Shown piece after piece: positions 19,822 through 28,932 of a stretch of 64,000 nt of DNA. Source of the DNA: Halomonas sp. 1513 (GTDB taxonomy: Bacteria > Pseudomonadota > Gammaproteobacteria > Pseudomonadales > Halomonadaceae). The stretch is taken from the NCBI GenBank assembly GCA_001971685.1, contig CP019326.1:3534001-3598000 (forward strand), given 5' to 3'. Below the pieces are notes generated by a model. The model was not told the DNA's origin and did no database searches. It saw only the letters and a program-made list of their open reading frames with translations. Numbering within the stretch: the first letter of the stretch is position 1; each line of letters starts with the position of its first letter. The position numbers and the translations under genes were made by a program.

Positions 19822-20763
19822 TCAGGCGCTTTCCGCTGGTCTTGCCGCCGCCGCCGGGCGACGCTTCCAGTAGCCCGCCAGCAGCGAACCGGAGACGTTG
19901 TGCCACACCGAGAATAGCGCCCCGGGCAAGGCGGCGCCGGCGCTGAAGAACTGGTTGGCGAGCGCCACGGCGAGTCCCGAGTTCTGCATCCCCACCTCGA
20001 TGGAGACGGTGCGCGCGGTGCGCTGGTCGAGGCCGCACAGCCGGCTGACGAAGTAGCCGCCGGCCAGGCCAATGCCGTTGTGGGCGATTACCGCCAATGC
20101 CACCACCGGGCCCAGGCTTGCCAGGCGGCCGGCGTTGAGCGCCACCACGATGGCAATGATCATCACGATGGCCGCCATGGCAAGCGTCGCCAGCGCCGGC
20201 TCGATGCGCGCGATATGGCGGCCCAGGAAATGATGCACCACCACCCCCGCCGCTACCGGTGCGATCACCAGTTGGGCGATGCTCGACAGCATGCCCCACA
20301 CCGGCACCTCGACCACCTGCCCGACCAGCAGCCAGGCGATCAGCGGCGTCATCACCACCGAGGCCAGGGTCGAGACCAGGGTCATCGATACCGACAGCGC
20401 CACGCGCCCGCCGGCCAGCCAGGTCATCACGTTGGAGGCGGTACCGCCGGCCGTCGCGCCCACCAGCACCATGCCGGTGGTCAGCTCCGGCGACAGGCCC
20501 AGTACCAGCGAGACCCCCAGCGCCGCCAGCGGCATCAACACGAACTGCAGCAGCACGCCAATGCCTACCGGCAGCGGCGCCTTGACCACGTTGAGGAAAT
20601 CCTGCTTCGACAGCGTCAGCCCCATGGCGAACATGATGATCGCCAGCAGCGTCTGGATCCGCCCGGCATAGCCGGTGAACAGCGGTGGCATGAAGATCGC
20701 CAAGGCAGCGAAGAGAATCGCCCACAGCGGGAAGAGACGATTGAGACGTTCGAAAAGCAACAT
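19822..20763 (-). CDS. Bile acid:sodium symporter (BASS) family transporter
   Basis: 313 residues with nine to ten hydrophobic helices, start at 20763 behind AAGGA. Family marks are LSKQDFLNVVKAP, GATAGGTASNVMTWLAGG (the substrate/sodium crossover region) and VEIGMQNSGLAVALANQFF-type sequence, here EVGMQNSGLAVALANQFF. Bacterial BASS proteins carry sodium with bile acids, pantoate or organic acids; no neighbour indicates the substrate. Confidence 0.9.
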   Translation of the reverse strand: MLLFERLNRLFPLWAILFAALAIFMPPLFTGYAGRIQTLLAIIMFAMGLTLSKQDFLNVVKAPLPVGIGVLLQFVLMPLAALGVSLVLGLSPELTTGMVLVGATAGGTASNVMTWLAGGRVALSVSMTLVSTLASVVMTPLIAWLLVGQVVEVPVWGMLSSIAQLVIAPVAAGVVVHHFLGRHIARIEPALATLAMAAIVMIIAIVVALNAGRLASLGPVVALAVIAHNGIGLAGGYFVSRLCGLDQRTARTVSIEVGMQNSGLAVALANQFFSAGAALPGALFSVWHNVSGSLLAGYWKRRPAAAARPAESA

Positions 20764-20865
20764 GATGGCGTGTCCTTGCGATGAAGTCCGTCGGTCGACG
20801 CAATCCAACCGCCGCGTTGATTAGACCGCTAATAATGCCTTAAAGGGTAGTGCGGGCAAAATCCC

Positions 20866-21600
20866 TCACGCCTCGAGCAGCGTCTCCGGCAGCCACAGGC
20901 GGCCCTCCCGCGACCAGTGGCGCACCAGCTCGGTGACACCACGCCCGGCGGGCTGGGCCAGCGCTGCCACACCCGGCGGCGCCAGCCGCTCGGCGGCCGG
21001 GTCGACCAGGATCACCTCGGCGTCCAGCGGCGCCCGCTCGAGCAGCGCCGCGGCCGGCATCACCGCCAGCGAGGTACCCACCACCAGCAGCAGGTCGGCC
21101 TGCTCGACGATCTCGCAGGCTTCTATATAGCGCGGCACCGGCTCGCCGAACCACACCACGTCGGGGCGCAGCTGGCTGCCCTTGTCGCAGATATCGCCAA
21201 GCCTGATGCCGCCGCGCGGCAGCGGATAGCGCATGCGCTCATCGACGCTGGAGCGCGCCTTGAGAATCTCGCCGTGGAGATGCAGCACGTCGCGGGAGCC
21301 GGCACGCTCGTGGAGGTCGTCGATGTTCTGGGTGATCACGCTGACCCGAAAGCCCTGCTTCTCGAGCGAGGCCAGGGCCTGATGGGCCGCGTTGGGACGG
21401 GCGCGGCGCACCTGGGTGCGCCGCGCATCGTAGAAGCGCAGTACCCGCTCAGGGTCGCGGCGCCAGGCCTGGGGCGTGGCCACGTCCTCGATGGCATGAT
21501 CGGCCCACAGGCCGTCGCTGGCGCGAAAGGTCTGGATGCCGCTCTCGGCACTGATGCCGGCACCGGTGAAGACCACCAGGTGAGGTGAGTGGGATGTCAT
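20866..21600 (-). CDS. cobB: Sirtuin NAD-dependent protein deacylase (CobB-like)
   Basis: 244 residues. It removes acyl groups from lysines, consuming NAD. NAD-site motifs are GAGISAESGIQTFR at 13-26, TQNIDDLHERAGS and VVWFGEPVP. FYDARR provides the Tyr and Arg that mark class III sirtuins able to remove succinyl groups. The zinc-finger cysteines are absent: HGEILKARSS is where the first CxxC usually lies and only one Cys remains in the insert (ICDKGSQLRP). As I recall, some bacterial sirtuins share this zinc-less form. Confidence 0.93.
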   Translation of the reverse strand: MTSHSPHLVVFTGAGISAESGIQTFRASDGLWADHAIEDVATPQAWRRDPERVLRFYDARRTQVRRARPNAAHQALASLEKQGFRVSVITQNIDDLHERAGSRDVLHLHGEILKARSSVDERMRYPLPRGGIRLGDICDKGSQLRPDVVWFGEPVPRYIEACEIVEQADLLLVVGTSLAVMPAAALLERAPLDAEVILVDPAAERLAPPGVAALAQPAGRGVTELVRHWSREGRLWLPETLLEA

Positions 21601-21671
21601 CGTCGTAAAACCGCCCTGCCCGTCTAGGTGCTTACGCTATGGATTGCTGAAACGTCCCGCGGCCCGAAGAC

Positions 21672-22193
21672 CTAGACCCTGTCAGAAAGCTCGCTGGGCT
21701 GGGCCTGGCGCCTTAGGCGATAAATTCGCCAGCTGTTGGAGACGCCGTCAGCGAACATCACCAGAACCCCCGGGATCGACCCCGCTTGCCAGTTGAACAC
21801 CAGCCACAGCAGGCTACCAATCAGCAGCGCCCCGCGTCGCGGCAGGCCGGCAAGAAAGAAGACGCCGACGCTTCCCGAGATCACCGCGACGACCGGCAAG
21901 ATATCCCATCCACTTTGCCAGCTGTAACTCCCGGTGACCAGATACAGTCCGATAAAGCCTGCGGCGAACCAGCCGCCGCGACAGCGAATCCCAACCAGAT
22001 TGCGTACGGCCGTGATCACATTGAGCAGGGCCGCCGTGGGCTGTGCCAAGAGCAAAAAGTGCAGGCTCCACACCAGGCACGAGCCCGATAGCATCACCAG
22101 CATGCGAACATCGTGGCGACACTGAAAGGCCAGGACCCCGAGTAGCGCCGCGACAGCGCCGAGCAGTTGAATACCCAGCCACTCGAGGCTCAT
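21672..22193 (-). CDS. YgjV-family inner-membrane protein
   Basis: 173 residues with five to six hydrophobic helices. LLGVLAFQCRHDVRMLVML, a loop with LLNVITAVRNLVG, and a terminal NSWRIYRLRRQAQ resemble the Imp-YgjV family of unknown function. Its ATG overlaps the stop of the amidohydrolase upstream by 4 nt, so it is the last, translationally coupled gene of the catabolic island and may be an accessory membrane component there. The substrate is unknown. Confidence 0.75.
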   Translation of the reverse strand: MSLEWLGIQLLGAVAALLGVLAFQCRHDVRMLVMLSGSCLVWSLHFLLLAQPTAALLNVITAVRNLVGIRCRGGWFAAGFIGLYLVTGSYSWQSGWDILPVVAVISGSVGVFFLAGLPRRGALLIGSLLWLVFNWQAGSIPGVLVMFADGVSNSWRIYRLRRQAQPSELSDRV

Positions 22194-23710
22194 TCGTCGA
22201 ACCGCGCCGGGATGGTGCCCGGCGCCAGGGGCAGCGCCTGGCAGCGCGACCAGATGCGCTCATAGGCCGGCCGCAAGGTTTCGGTCATCTCCTCGGCGGC
22301 CTCGATGGCTGGCCTCAGCCGCTGCATGGCCTGGTCGATACGCTGTGATACCTCATGCTGGTCCAACCGCGTCAGCTTGCCGTCAGCGACGACCCGCTCG
22401 CCGTCCACCCATACCGAATGGATCCCGCTACCGCTCTCTCCGAACACCAGCTGGCGCAGCGGGTCATTGAGGGGCGTAAAGGCCGGTGCATCCAGCCGGT
22501 AGAGCACCAGATCGGCGCGCATGCCAATCGCGATCCGCCCCAGTTGCTGCTCCATGCCCAGCGCCCGGGCGCCGCCCAGGGTGGCCGCCTCCAGCGCCTC
22601 CTCGGCGCCAATCCAGTGCCGATAGTCGTCGCCGCGCAGCTTGTGAATCAGCGCGGTGTTGGCCACCACCCGCAGCATGTCGGTGGACTCCAGGGAGCCG
22701 CAGCCGTCGGTCCCCAGGCTCACGTTGACCCCCGCGTCCAGCAGCGCGCGCATGGGCATCAGCCCGGACCCAAGCTTGAGGTTGCTGTTGGGGTTGTGCT
22801 GCACGCTGGCGCCGCTGGCGGCAATCCGCACGATATCGTCAGGGGTCAGCCACACCGCGTGAATCAGCGAGGTTCCCGGCGCCAGAAAGCCCAGATCATC
22901 GAGATGCTGGAACAGCGTCTTGCCTCGCTGGTGCCAGGCCGAGGCCGCCTGCAGGCGGGTTTCCTGGACGTGGATGATCACCGGCAGTCCGGTTCTGTCG
23001 GCCAGCGCCCTCACCTCGCCGAGCAGACTGTCGCTGCAGCGCTGCGGCGCGGAGGGGGCCAGTAGTACCCCTACGCGGTTGTCGCGAGGATGACGCGTCG
23101 CGGCGAGTGACTCGACCAGGTGCAGATAGTCTGCCGCCGGGGTCGACTTGCCGGGCGCCAGGCTGGCCAGCGTCTCCGGGCTGCACTCCTCGTGAATAAA
23201 CGGCACGCTCTCGTGGAATGGCACGTCAAACAGCGTGGGACCGAGCAGCGCACGGATACCGATATCGTCATAGGCGGCGAGTGCGGCCTCGAGGTGATCG
23301 CGGTCGAGCAGCGGCGAGGCGTTGAAGTCGTCGACGATACAGGTGGTGCCTGTGAGTAGCGCCTGGCAGGCACCCACCAGCGTGCGCAGGTAGACGTCGT
23401 CGGGCGTCAATGGCAAGGGCTTTACCGGCCGCACGTAGTTCATCCACAGCTCGAGGGGCAGCCGGTCGTAGCGCCCCTTGTGGAAATTCTCATGGGAATG
23501 GTGGTGACCATTGATGAAGCCCGGCACGGCCAGGGTGCCTGAGGCATCGACGGCATCGCCTTCCGGGGGAGCCTCCCCCGCTGGCCGTATCGCCTCGATG
23601 ATGCCCCCGCGGATAACGATATCCATCGGCGATGGCAGGACATGGGAGCCGTTCTCACTGAGCGGACGAGCGCCCAGCAGTGTCGTGGTCTTGTCAACGT
23701 TGTGTGTCAT
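22190..23710 (-). CDS. Amidohydrolase of the AtzA/TrzN/SsnA type (aminohydrolase)
   Basis: 506 residues, start at 23710. A metal-dependent TIM-barrel hydrolase that deaminates or dechlorinates N-heterocycles. Metal and catalytic sites: GFINGHHHSHENFHKGR with HxH, HVQETRL in place of the HxxE motif, the IHAVWL histidine, and GTDGCGSLES with the conserved Asp. It lies 64 nt after the TTT receptor gene on the same strand. Which ring or amine it attacks cannot be told from the sequence; guanine-, cytosine- or s-triazine-like substrates are all possible. Confidence 0.88.
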   Translation of the reverse strand: MTHNVDKTTTLLGARPLSENGSHVLPSPMDIVIRGGIIEAIRPAGEAPPEGDAVDASGTLAVPGFINGHHHSHENFHKGRYDRLPLELWMNYVRPVKPLPLTPDDVYLRTLVGACQALLTGTTCIVDDFNASPLLDRDHLEAALAAYDDIGIRALLGPTLFDVPFHESVPFIHEECSPETLASLAPGKSTPAADYLHLVESLAATRHPRDNRVGVLLAPSAPQRCSDSLLGEVRALADRTGLPVIIHVQETRLQAASAWHQRGKTLFQHLDDLGFLAPGTSLIHAVWLTPDDIVRIAASGASVQHNPNSNLKLGSGLMPMRALLDAGVNVSLGTDGCGSLESTDMLRVVANTALIHKLRGDDYRHWIGAEEALEAATLGGARALGMEQQLGRIAIGMRADLVLYRLDAPAFTPLNDPLRQLVFGESGSGIHSVWVDGERVVADGKLTRLDQHEVSQRIDQAMQRLRPAIEAAEEMTETLRPAYERIWSRCQALPLAPGTIPARFDE

Positions 23711-23774
23711 CGCAAACGGTCGACGGCCCCATGCTAGGGGCCGCCGACACTCTCCTGTGCGGTGAGGCGTCGAG

Positions 23775-24743
23775 TTAGTCGTCGAGATACGCGTCGCGCA
23801 GGGCGGCTTGCTCCGCCGCCAGCGCTTCGGCGAACTCCTCATGGCCGAGGAACTGAATGCCGGAGCCAATCTGGCCAATCAGACGCAGGAAGCCTTCGTC
23901 TTCGGTCAAGCGCTGGAAGCCATCACTGAGTTCTGCCACAACCTCGGCCGGCGTGTCGGCCGGTGCCATCACCCCGCGCCAGAACTGGAAGACCACGTCG
24001 TAGCCCTCTTCCTGGCAGGTGGGGATATCGGCATAGGCGTCGAAACGCTCGGTGTCGGTGACGCATAGGCCGACCAGACTCCCCGCTTCGAGATGCTCGC
24101 CCACCACGCTGGGATCACCGGCATAGGCCATGGTGTTGCCACCCAGCAGCTGGGTCACCGCAGGACCGCCACCGCCCAGTTCGACGCCGCGCATCTCGAT
24201 ATCGGCTGTCGCCTTGAGCATCTCGAAGACCGTGTAGGTGAAGCCATTGCGGTTGTCGGAACTGTAGACCACCTCGCCGGGATTATCCTCGGCGTGCTCG
24301 ACCAGCTCACCAATGCTCTGGAAGGGTTGGTCGGGGGTGGTCACGAAAATCGCCGGGCTGTAGTTGATGCGAGCCACTGGCACGAAGTCATCCATCTCGT
24401 AGGGCAGGTCTTCGACCTGCGGGCGCAGTGAATTGATGGTCGGGTCACCAAACAGCAGCATCGTGCCATTTGGCGTACTGCCGGCCACCTCCGCGGCGGC
24501 CACCGCACCGCCGCCGCCGCCACGAATCACCGAGATCAGCGGTCGGCCCAGAAACTCCTCGCCAACCGCGGTAATGATACCGGCATGCAGCGAGTGGGAG
24601 CCCCCTGCAGGATAGGGCGTGACGAAGCGGATCGGCTCATCGGGGAGGTGGCTCTCCTCGGCGAGGACCTGGCCAGTGGTGAGGGTGGCGGCCGCGGCGA
24701 GGGATGCGGCCAGCAAGGTACGGGACAGGAGGGGACGGGACAT
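23775..24743 (-). CDS. tctC: TTT transporter periplasmic receptor (TctC/Bug family)
   Basis: 322 residues, start at 24743. Signal peptide to about residue 28 (LLAASLAAAATLTTGQVLAEE), then the Bug fold: PIRFVTPYPAGGSHSLHAGI near the N-terminus forms the ligand carboxylate loop, and a second conserved loop is written NGTMLLFGDPTIN. These receptors bind carboxylates or amides and deliver them to TctAB. The 11-nt gap to tctA upstream indicates one operon. Confidence 0.92.
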   Translation of the reverse strand: MSRPLLSRTLLAASLAAAATLTTGQVLAEESHLPDEPIRFVTPYPAGGSHSLHAGIITAVGEEFLGRPLISVIRGGGGGAVAAAEVAGSTPNGTMLLFGDPTINSLRPQVEDLPYEMDDFVPVARINYSPAIFVTTPDQPFQSIGELVEHAEDNPGEVVYSSDNRNGFTYTVFEMLKATADIEMRGVELGGGGPAVTQLLGGNTMAYAGDPSVVGEHLEAGSLVGLCVTDTERFDAYADIPTCQEEGYDVVFQFWRGVMAPADTPAEVVAELSDGFQRLTEDEGFLRLIGQIGSGIQFLGHEEFAEALAAEQAALRDAYLDD

Positions 24744-24754
24744 GGTTATGTGCC

Positions 24755-26293
24755 TCAGCTGTTGTTGGACTTGGGTGGGTGGGCGTTGGAACGCTTGCGG
24801 ATGACACCTGCTTTCACCAGGCCGCGCCATGCCATCGCAAGGATGACCAGCGCTAGCAGGATCAGCAGGATGAGGCTGCCTGGCCGCGACCAGAAGATCG
24901 CCAGGCTGCCGTTGGAGAACACCAGCGACTGACGCACGGCGCTCTCGAAACCCGGCCCCAGCAGCAGGCCGATGATCAGCGGGGCAATGGGAAAGTGGGT
25001 ACGGCGCATCACATAGCCCAGGCCACCGCCAACCACCAGAATCAGCAGATCGAAGGTGCTGGAGTTGACCGCATAGGCGCCGCACACGCAGAGCAGCAGG
25101 ACGCAGGGATAGAGCACCGTGGGCGGGATCCGCGTGACCTGCTTCAGCCAGCGAATCGCCGCTAAACCGAATATCAGCAGCAGCACGTTGGTGACCAGCA
25201 GCACCAGAAACAGCCCGAACAGGAAGCCTGGGTTCTGCTGAATCAACAGCGGCCCCGGCATCATGCCTTGCGCCATCAGCGCGCCGATCAATACCGCGGT
25301 AATGGTGTCACCGGGAATACCGAACACGGTCATGGGAATCAGCGCCGCGGGCACCACGGCGTTGTTGCCGGACTCTGCCGCTGCCAGGCCCTCGAGCGAC
25401 CCCTTGCCGAACTTTTCCGGTTCGCGGGAGCGACCGCGGGCCAGGCCATAGGCGATCCAGCAGGCTATCTCCGCCCCCAGGCCAGGCAGCGACCCCAGGA
25501 AGGTCCCCAGCGAGGTAGAGCGCAGGATCGTCGGGCGCAGGGCCCAGAACTCCGACCACTTGAGCCTTTCCCCGCCATGCTCCGCCGCCTGCCCGGCATC
25601 GTGCATCCGCTCCGGGGGGTGCGTCAGTTGCATGAGAATCTCGCTCAGCGCGAACATGCCGATCAGCAGCGGAATCAGTGACACGCCCCCCAGCAGATCG
25701 GTGTTGCCGAAGGTGAAGCGCTGATAGCCCGACATCGGGTCGAGCCCGATGGAGGCGACCAGCAGCCCGAGACCCGCGGCGATCAGACCCTTGAGGAAGC
25801 TTTCGCCGCTGACCGTGGCGATCATGGTCAAGGCGATCAGGTAGAGCAGTGCGAACTCCGGAGAACCAAAGCGGATCGCGATGCCGGCTAGCGGGATGGC
25901 GACCATGATCAAGACCAGGGTCGCCAGGAAATCCGCCACCACCGAGCTATACAGGCTCAACTCCAGGGCCTTGCGTGATTTGCCCTGCTGGGTCAGCGCA
26001 TAGCCATCGCGGGCGGTGGCCGCCGCCGCCGCAGTGCCGGGAGTATTGACCAGGATGGCCGGTATCGAGCCGCCGTAGATGGCCCCCTTGTAGATCCCCA
26101 AGAGAAAGGGGATGCCAATGGTCGCCTCCATGAAGAAGGTAAAGGGTGCCAGCACCGCCACCGCCATGGTGGCCGTGAGCCCCGGCAGGGCGCCGATCAG
26201 GATGCCCCCGGCAAGCCCCGCCGACAGCGCCAGGAAGGTCCAGGGACTGGCCAGCATGGCAAGCCCCTGCTGGAGTACGGCCAGGTCGATCAC
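24755..26293 (-). CDS. tctA: TTT transporter large membrane subunit
   Basis: 512 residues, GTG start at 26293 overlapping the tctB stop (GTGA). About twelve hydrophobic helices. The conserved first block GALPGLTATMAVAVL and the loop YGGSIPAILVNTPGTAAAAAT are diagnostic of TctA, as is the second repeat GSLPGLGAEIACWIAYGL. The frame remains open far upstream with no membrane character, so the GTG is the supported start. It catalyses sodium-driven uptake with TctB and the TctC receptor. Confidence 0.93.
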   Translation of the reverse strand: MIDLAVLQQGLAMLASPWTFLALSAGLAGGILIGALPGLTATMAVAVLAPFTFFMEATIGIPFLLGIYKGAIYGGSIPAILVNTPGTAAAAATARDGYALTQQGKSRKALELSLYSSVVADFLATLVLIMVAIPLAGIAIRFGSPEFALLYLIALTMIATVSGESFLKGLIAAGLGLLVASIGLDPMSGYQRFTFGNTDLLGGVSLIPLLIGMFALSEILMQLTHPPERMHDAGQAAEHGGERLKWSEFWALRPTILRSTSLGTFLGSLPGLGAEIACWIAYGLARGRSREPEKFGKGSLEGLAAAESGNNAVVPAALIPMTVFGIPGDTITAVLIGALMAQGMMPGPLLIQQNPGFLFGLFLVLLVTNVLLLIFGLAAIRWLKQVTRIPPTVLYPCVLLLCVCGAYAVNSSTFDLLILVVGGGLGYVMRRTHFPIAPLIIGLLLGPGFESAVRQSLVFSNGSLAIFWSRPGSLILLILLALVILAMAWRGLVKAGVIRKRSNAHPPKSNNS

Positions 26294-26760
26294 AGCACCA
26301 CCCCTCTGGGGAAGTAGACCCCCATGACGCCCTCGAAGAGATGGATCACCAGCGCCGGCGGCACTACCGCCAGCGCCAGCAGCACATACCAGCGGCGTTC
26401 GCCGAAGCAGAGTGCCAGCAGCGGCACGGCCAGCATGGTGACCAGCCAGATGCCCAGGAAGCGGATCGATACGACCATGGCCACCATCAGCGCATAGGCG
26501 ACGAGCGCCCGGGCGGTGTGTCCAGACTCGAAGGCCAACGAGGACGCTGGCCGCCAGGCGGACAGCAGCAGCACCACGCCGAGGCCGGTCACCAGCAGTG
26601 CGATCAAGCCGGGGAAGAACGCCGCCGAGCCGATATCGCGGGGGTCTCCAAACGGCGGCGGCGTGCTGTGCACGATGCGCAGAAACATGACCCCCACCGC
26701 GATCACCGCGAGTGCCAGCAGCGACTCGATCAATGCCGCACTGTTCGAGCGGCTTACCAC
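26290..26760 (-). CDS. tctB: TTT transporter small membrane subunit
   Basis: 156 residues with four hydrophobic helices, the size and topology of TctB. The motif GSAAFFPGLIALLVTGLGVVL is the usual TctB signature (DPRDIGSAAFFP). It overlaps hydantoinase by 7 nt upstream and tctA by 4 nt downstream, so translation is coupled through this part of the island. Confidence 0.9.
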   Translation of the reverse strand: MVSRSNSAALIESLLALAVIAVGVMFLRIVHSTPPPFGDPRDIGSAAFFPGLIALLVTGLGVVLLLSAWRPASSLAFESGHTARALVAYALMVAMVVSIRFLGIWLVTMLAVPLLALCFGERRWYVLLALAVVPPALVIHLFEGVMGVYFPRGVVL

Positions 26761-28199
26761 GCGGCACCCCCCGGCGGCCGAGGCTTGGGCCGAGCCGGCG
26801 CGGGCAGGGCGCAGGGCAGGAACTGGCCGCGCCCGGCGACGCCCAGGTAGTCGCCGTCACGCCACACCACCTCGCCACGTGACAGCGTCAACGCCGGCCA
26901 AGCCGACACTGGTATGCCCTCGTAGGGGGTGTAGTCGACGCCGTGATGCAGGTCGCTGTTGCGGATGCGCCGGTCCAGGCCGGTCTCCCAGATCACCAGG
27001 TCGGCATCGGCGCCGACGGCGATCGAGCCCTTACGCGGATAGAGGCCATACATGCGCGCCACATTGGTGGCGGTGAGTGCCACGAACTGCTGAATGGTCA
27101 AGCGGCCCGTCTCCACCCCATGGCTGAACAGCAGGGCAAGACGCGTTTCGAGTCCCGGGATGCCGTTGGGAATACGCTCGAAGCTGGCGTCGCTGCCGGC
27201 CGCGAACTTGCCCTGGGGGCCAGCGAAGGTGAACGGCGCATGATCCGAGGAGAAGATCTGGAAGGCGCCACTCTCCAGGCCATCCCAGACCACTTGCTGG
27301 TTGGCCTTGTCGCGCGGCGGCGGGCTGCAGATGCACTTGGCACCGTGGTGATCGTCGTCCTCGATGCCCAGGTCGTCAGCGGTCAGGAACAGGTACTGTG
27401 GGCAGGTCTCGGCATAGATGCGTAGGCCGTGGCTGTGCGCCCAGCGCAGCTGCTCTATCGCCTCACGCCCAGAGACGTGGACGATCAGGATCGGCACGTC
27501 GACCAGTTCGGCATAGGCAATGGCGCGGTGGGTGGCCTCACGCTCGACCAGCATGGGCCGCGCCTCGGCGTGATAGCGGGGAGCGGTATGGCCATGGGCA
27601 AGCAGACGCTCGGTGAGCCAGGCGATGCAGTCGGCATTCTCAGCGTGCACCATGACCATGGCACCGTGCTCACGGGCCACCGCCAGCACGTCGATGATTT
27701 CGCGGTCCGACAGCTTCAAGTCGTCGTAGGTCATGTAGATCTTGAACGAGGTGTAGCCTTCGCGGATCAGTGCCGGCAGCTCATTGGCCAGCACCTCGGG
27801 GGTCGCGTCGGTCACGATCAGGTGGAAGGCGTAGTCGATACACGCCTTGCCTTCGGCACGCTGGTGATAGTCGTCGACGGCGGCGCGCAGGCTCTGGCCT
27901 TTCATCTGGCAGGCAAACGGAAAGACCGTGGTGGTGCCGCCGCAGGCCGCCGAGCGGGTACCGCTGAGAAAGTCGTCGGCCATCTTCGAGCCGTCAGAGG
28001 TGGGCTGGTCCAGATGGCAGTGCCCGTCGATGCCGCCTGGCAGCACCCAGCGGCCGGCGGCATCCATCTCTTCACGCCCGGCGCCGAGACCGCTGCCCAG
28101 CGCCGTTATCACGCCGTCGCGGATGCCGATATCGGCCTCGAACACATCGGCGGCGGTGGCGCAGCGGGCGCGCCGAATCACCAGATCGAATTCAGCCAT
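26754..28199 (-). CDS. hydA: Dihydropyrimidinase / D-hydantoinase
   Basis: 481 residues. It opens cyclic diamide rings such as dihydropyrimidines or 5-substituted hydantoins to N-carbamoyl amino acids. The dinuclear metal site is complete: GIDGHCHLD (His60, His62), the carboxylated Lys152 in SFKIYMTYDD, His184 in VMVHAENAD, the histidine of IVHVSG, and the Asp of SSDHAPF. No N-carbamoylase gene is seen nearby, so the next step must be elsewhere or the ligand is not a classic hydantoin. Confidence 0.94.
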   Translation of the reverse strand: MAEFDLVIRRARCATAADVFEADIGIRDGVITALGSGLGAGREEMDAAGRWVLPGGIDGHCHLDQPTSDGSKMADDFLSGTRSAACGGTTTVFPFACQMKGQSLRAAVDDYHQRAEGKACIDYAFHLIVTDATPEVLANELPALIREGYTSFKIYMTYDDLKLSDREIIDVLAVAREHGAMVMVHAENADCIAWLTERLLAHGHTAPRYHAEARPMLVEREATHRAIAYAELVDVPILIVHVSGREAIEQLRWAHSHGLRIYAETCPQYLFLTADDLGIEDDDHHGAKCICSPPPRDKANQQVVWDGLESGAFQIFSSDHAPFTFAGPQGKFAAGSDASFERIPNGIPGLETRLALLFSHGVETGRLTIQQFVALTATNVARMYGLYPRKGSIAVGADADLVIWETGLDRRIRNSDLHHGVDYTPYEGIPVSAWPALTLSRGEVVWRDGDYLGVAGRGQFLPCALPAPARPKPRPPGGAAW

Positions 28200-28932
28200 G
28201 CGCCATCACTCCTTCCATCAGTTGACCCCAACCGCTGACTGACGCCTCGCCATGTCCGGTCATGCGCAGCATCTTCCACACCACGGTGGCCGTGGTATCC
28301 AGCACCGGTACTCCCAGCTCCGCCTCCCACTGTGCTACCAGGTCGGCCGAACAGAGATTGGTGCAGGCCACCACGATGGCCGGCGCGCCGGCCTGGGCCA
28401 CACGCCGTACCTGGGCGGTGAGCGTTTCCGCGCTGACCTCGGCGTAGGCGAAGTTCTCGCTAATGCCCAGATGGTCTTCGGTGACCACCGCAAATCCTTC
28501 GCCGCGGTAGTTGTCGAGAATTCGCTGCTGCACGTCGTCGGTGTAGGGCGTCACCAGACCAAACTCGCGTAGGCCGTATTCGGCGAGAATCTCATTCAGC
28601 GCCAGCATCGATGTGGTTGCCGGAATACCCGTTTCATCCGTAATCCGCTGGCACAGGGTCACGTCATGGTCGAACCCCAGCCAGCCGGCCGAGGTGCCGC
28701 TCCAGCCGATCACGTCGACCCGGGCGTCGGCCAGCAGGCAGGCTGCCGCCAGCACGTGGCGATCATCGAACTGGCCCAGCGCCCGCGCGCTGAGCGCAAT
28801 TTCAGTCACGCTAAAGCGCGAGAAGTGCGCGCTGACCCCGGGAACCTTGGCCACCATGGCAGCCGTGAGCGGCTCGAGCGCCGTATTGGACGAAGGCGTG
28901 AGCACGCCGAATCGACTGCGGTTCACGGTCAT
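28192..28932 (-). CDS. Asp/Glu racemase superfamily protein resembling arylmalonate decarboxylase / maleate isomerase
   Basis: 246 residues, start at 28932. It begins RFGVLTPSSNTALEP, the substrate-loop motif of the maleate isomerase and AMDase branch. The first of the two superfamily catalytic cysteines is Gly79 (GWSGTSAG); the second is kept as Cys190 (VVACTNLCS). One glycine and one cysteine in these places is the pattern of arylmalonate decarboxylase, so a decarboxylase or one-cysteine isomerase is more likely than a racemase. It overlaps hydA by 8 nt. Confidence 0.82.
   Translation of the reverse strand: MTVNRSRFGVLTPSSNTALEPLTAAMVAKVPGVSAHFSRFSVTEIALSARALGQFDDRHVLAAACLLADARVDVIGWSGTSAGWLGFDHDVTLCQRITDETGIPATTSMLALNEILAEYGLREFGLVTPYTDDVQQRILDNYRGEGFAVVTEDHLGISENFAYAEVSAETLTAQVRRVAQAGAPAIVVACTNLCSADLVAQWEAELGVPVLDTTATVVWKMLRMTGHGEASVSGWGQLMEGVMAHG

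Noticed and set aside
20866..21600. Sirtuin judged non-functional because zinc cysteines are missing
   Set aside because: NAD and catalytic motifs are intact and zinc-less sirtuins occur in bacteria, so loss of function is not supported.
24755..26878. TctA extended by nearly 200 N-terminal residues
   Set aside because: The extension is out-of-frame translation of tctB without membrane segments; the GTG at 26293 overlaps the tctB stop as expected.
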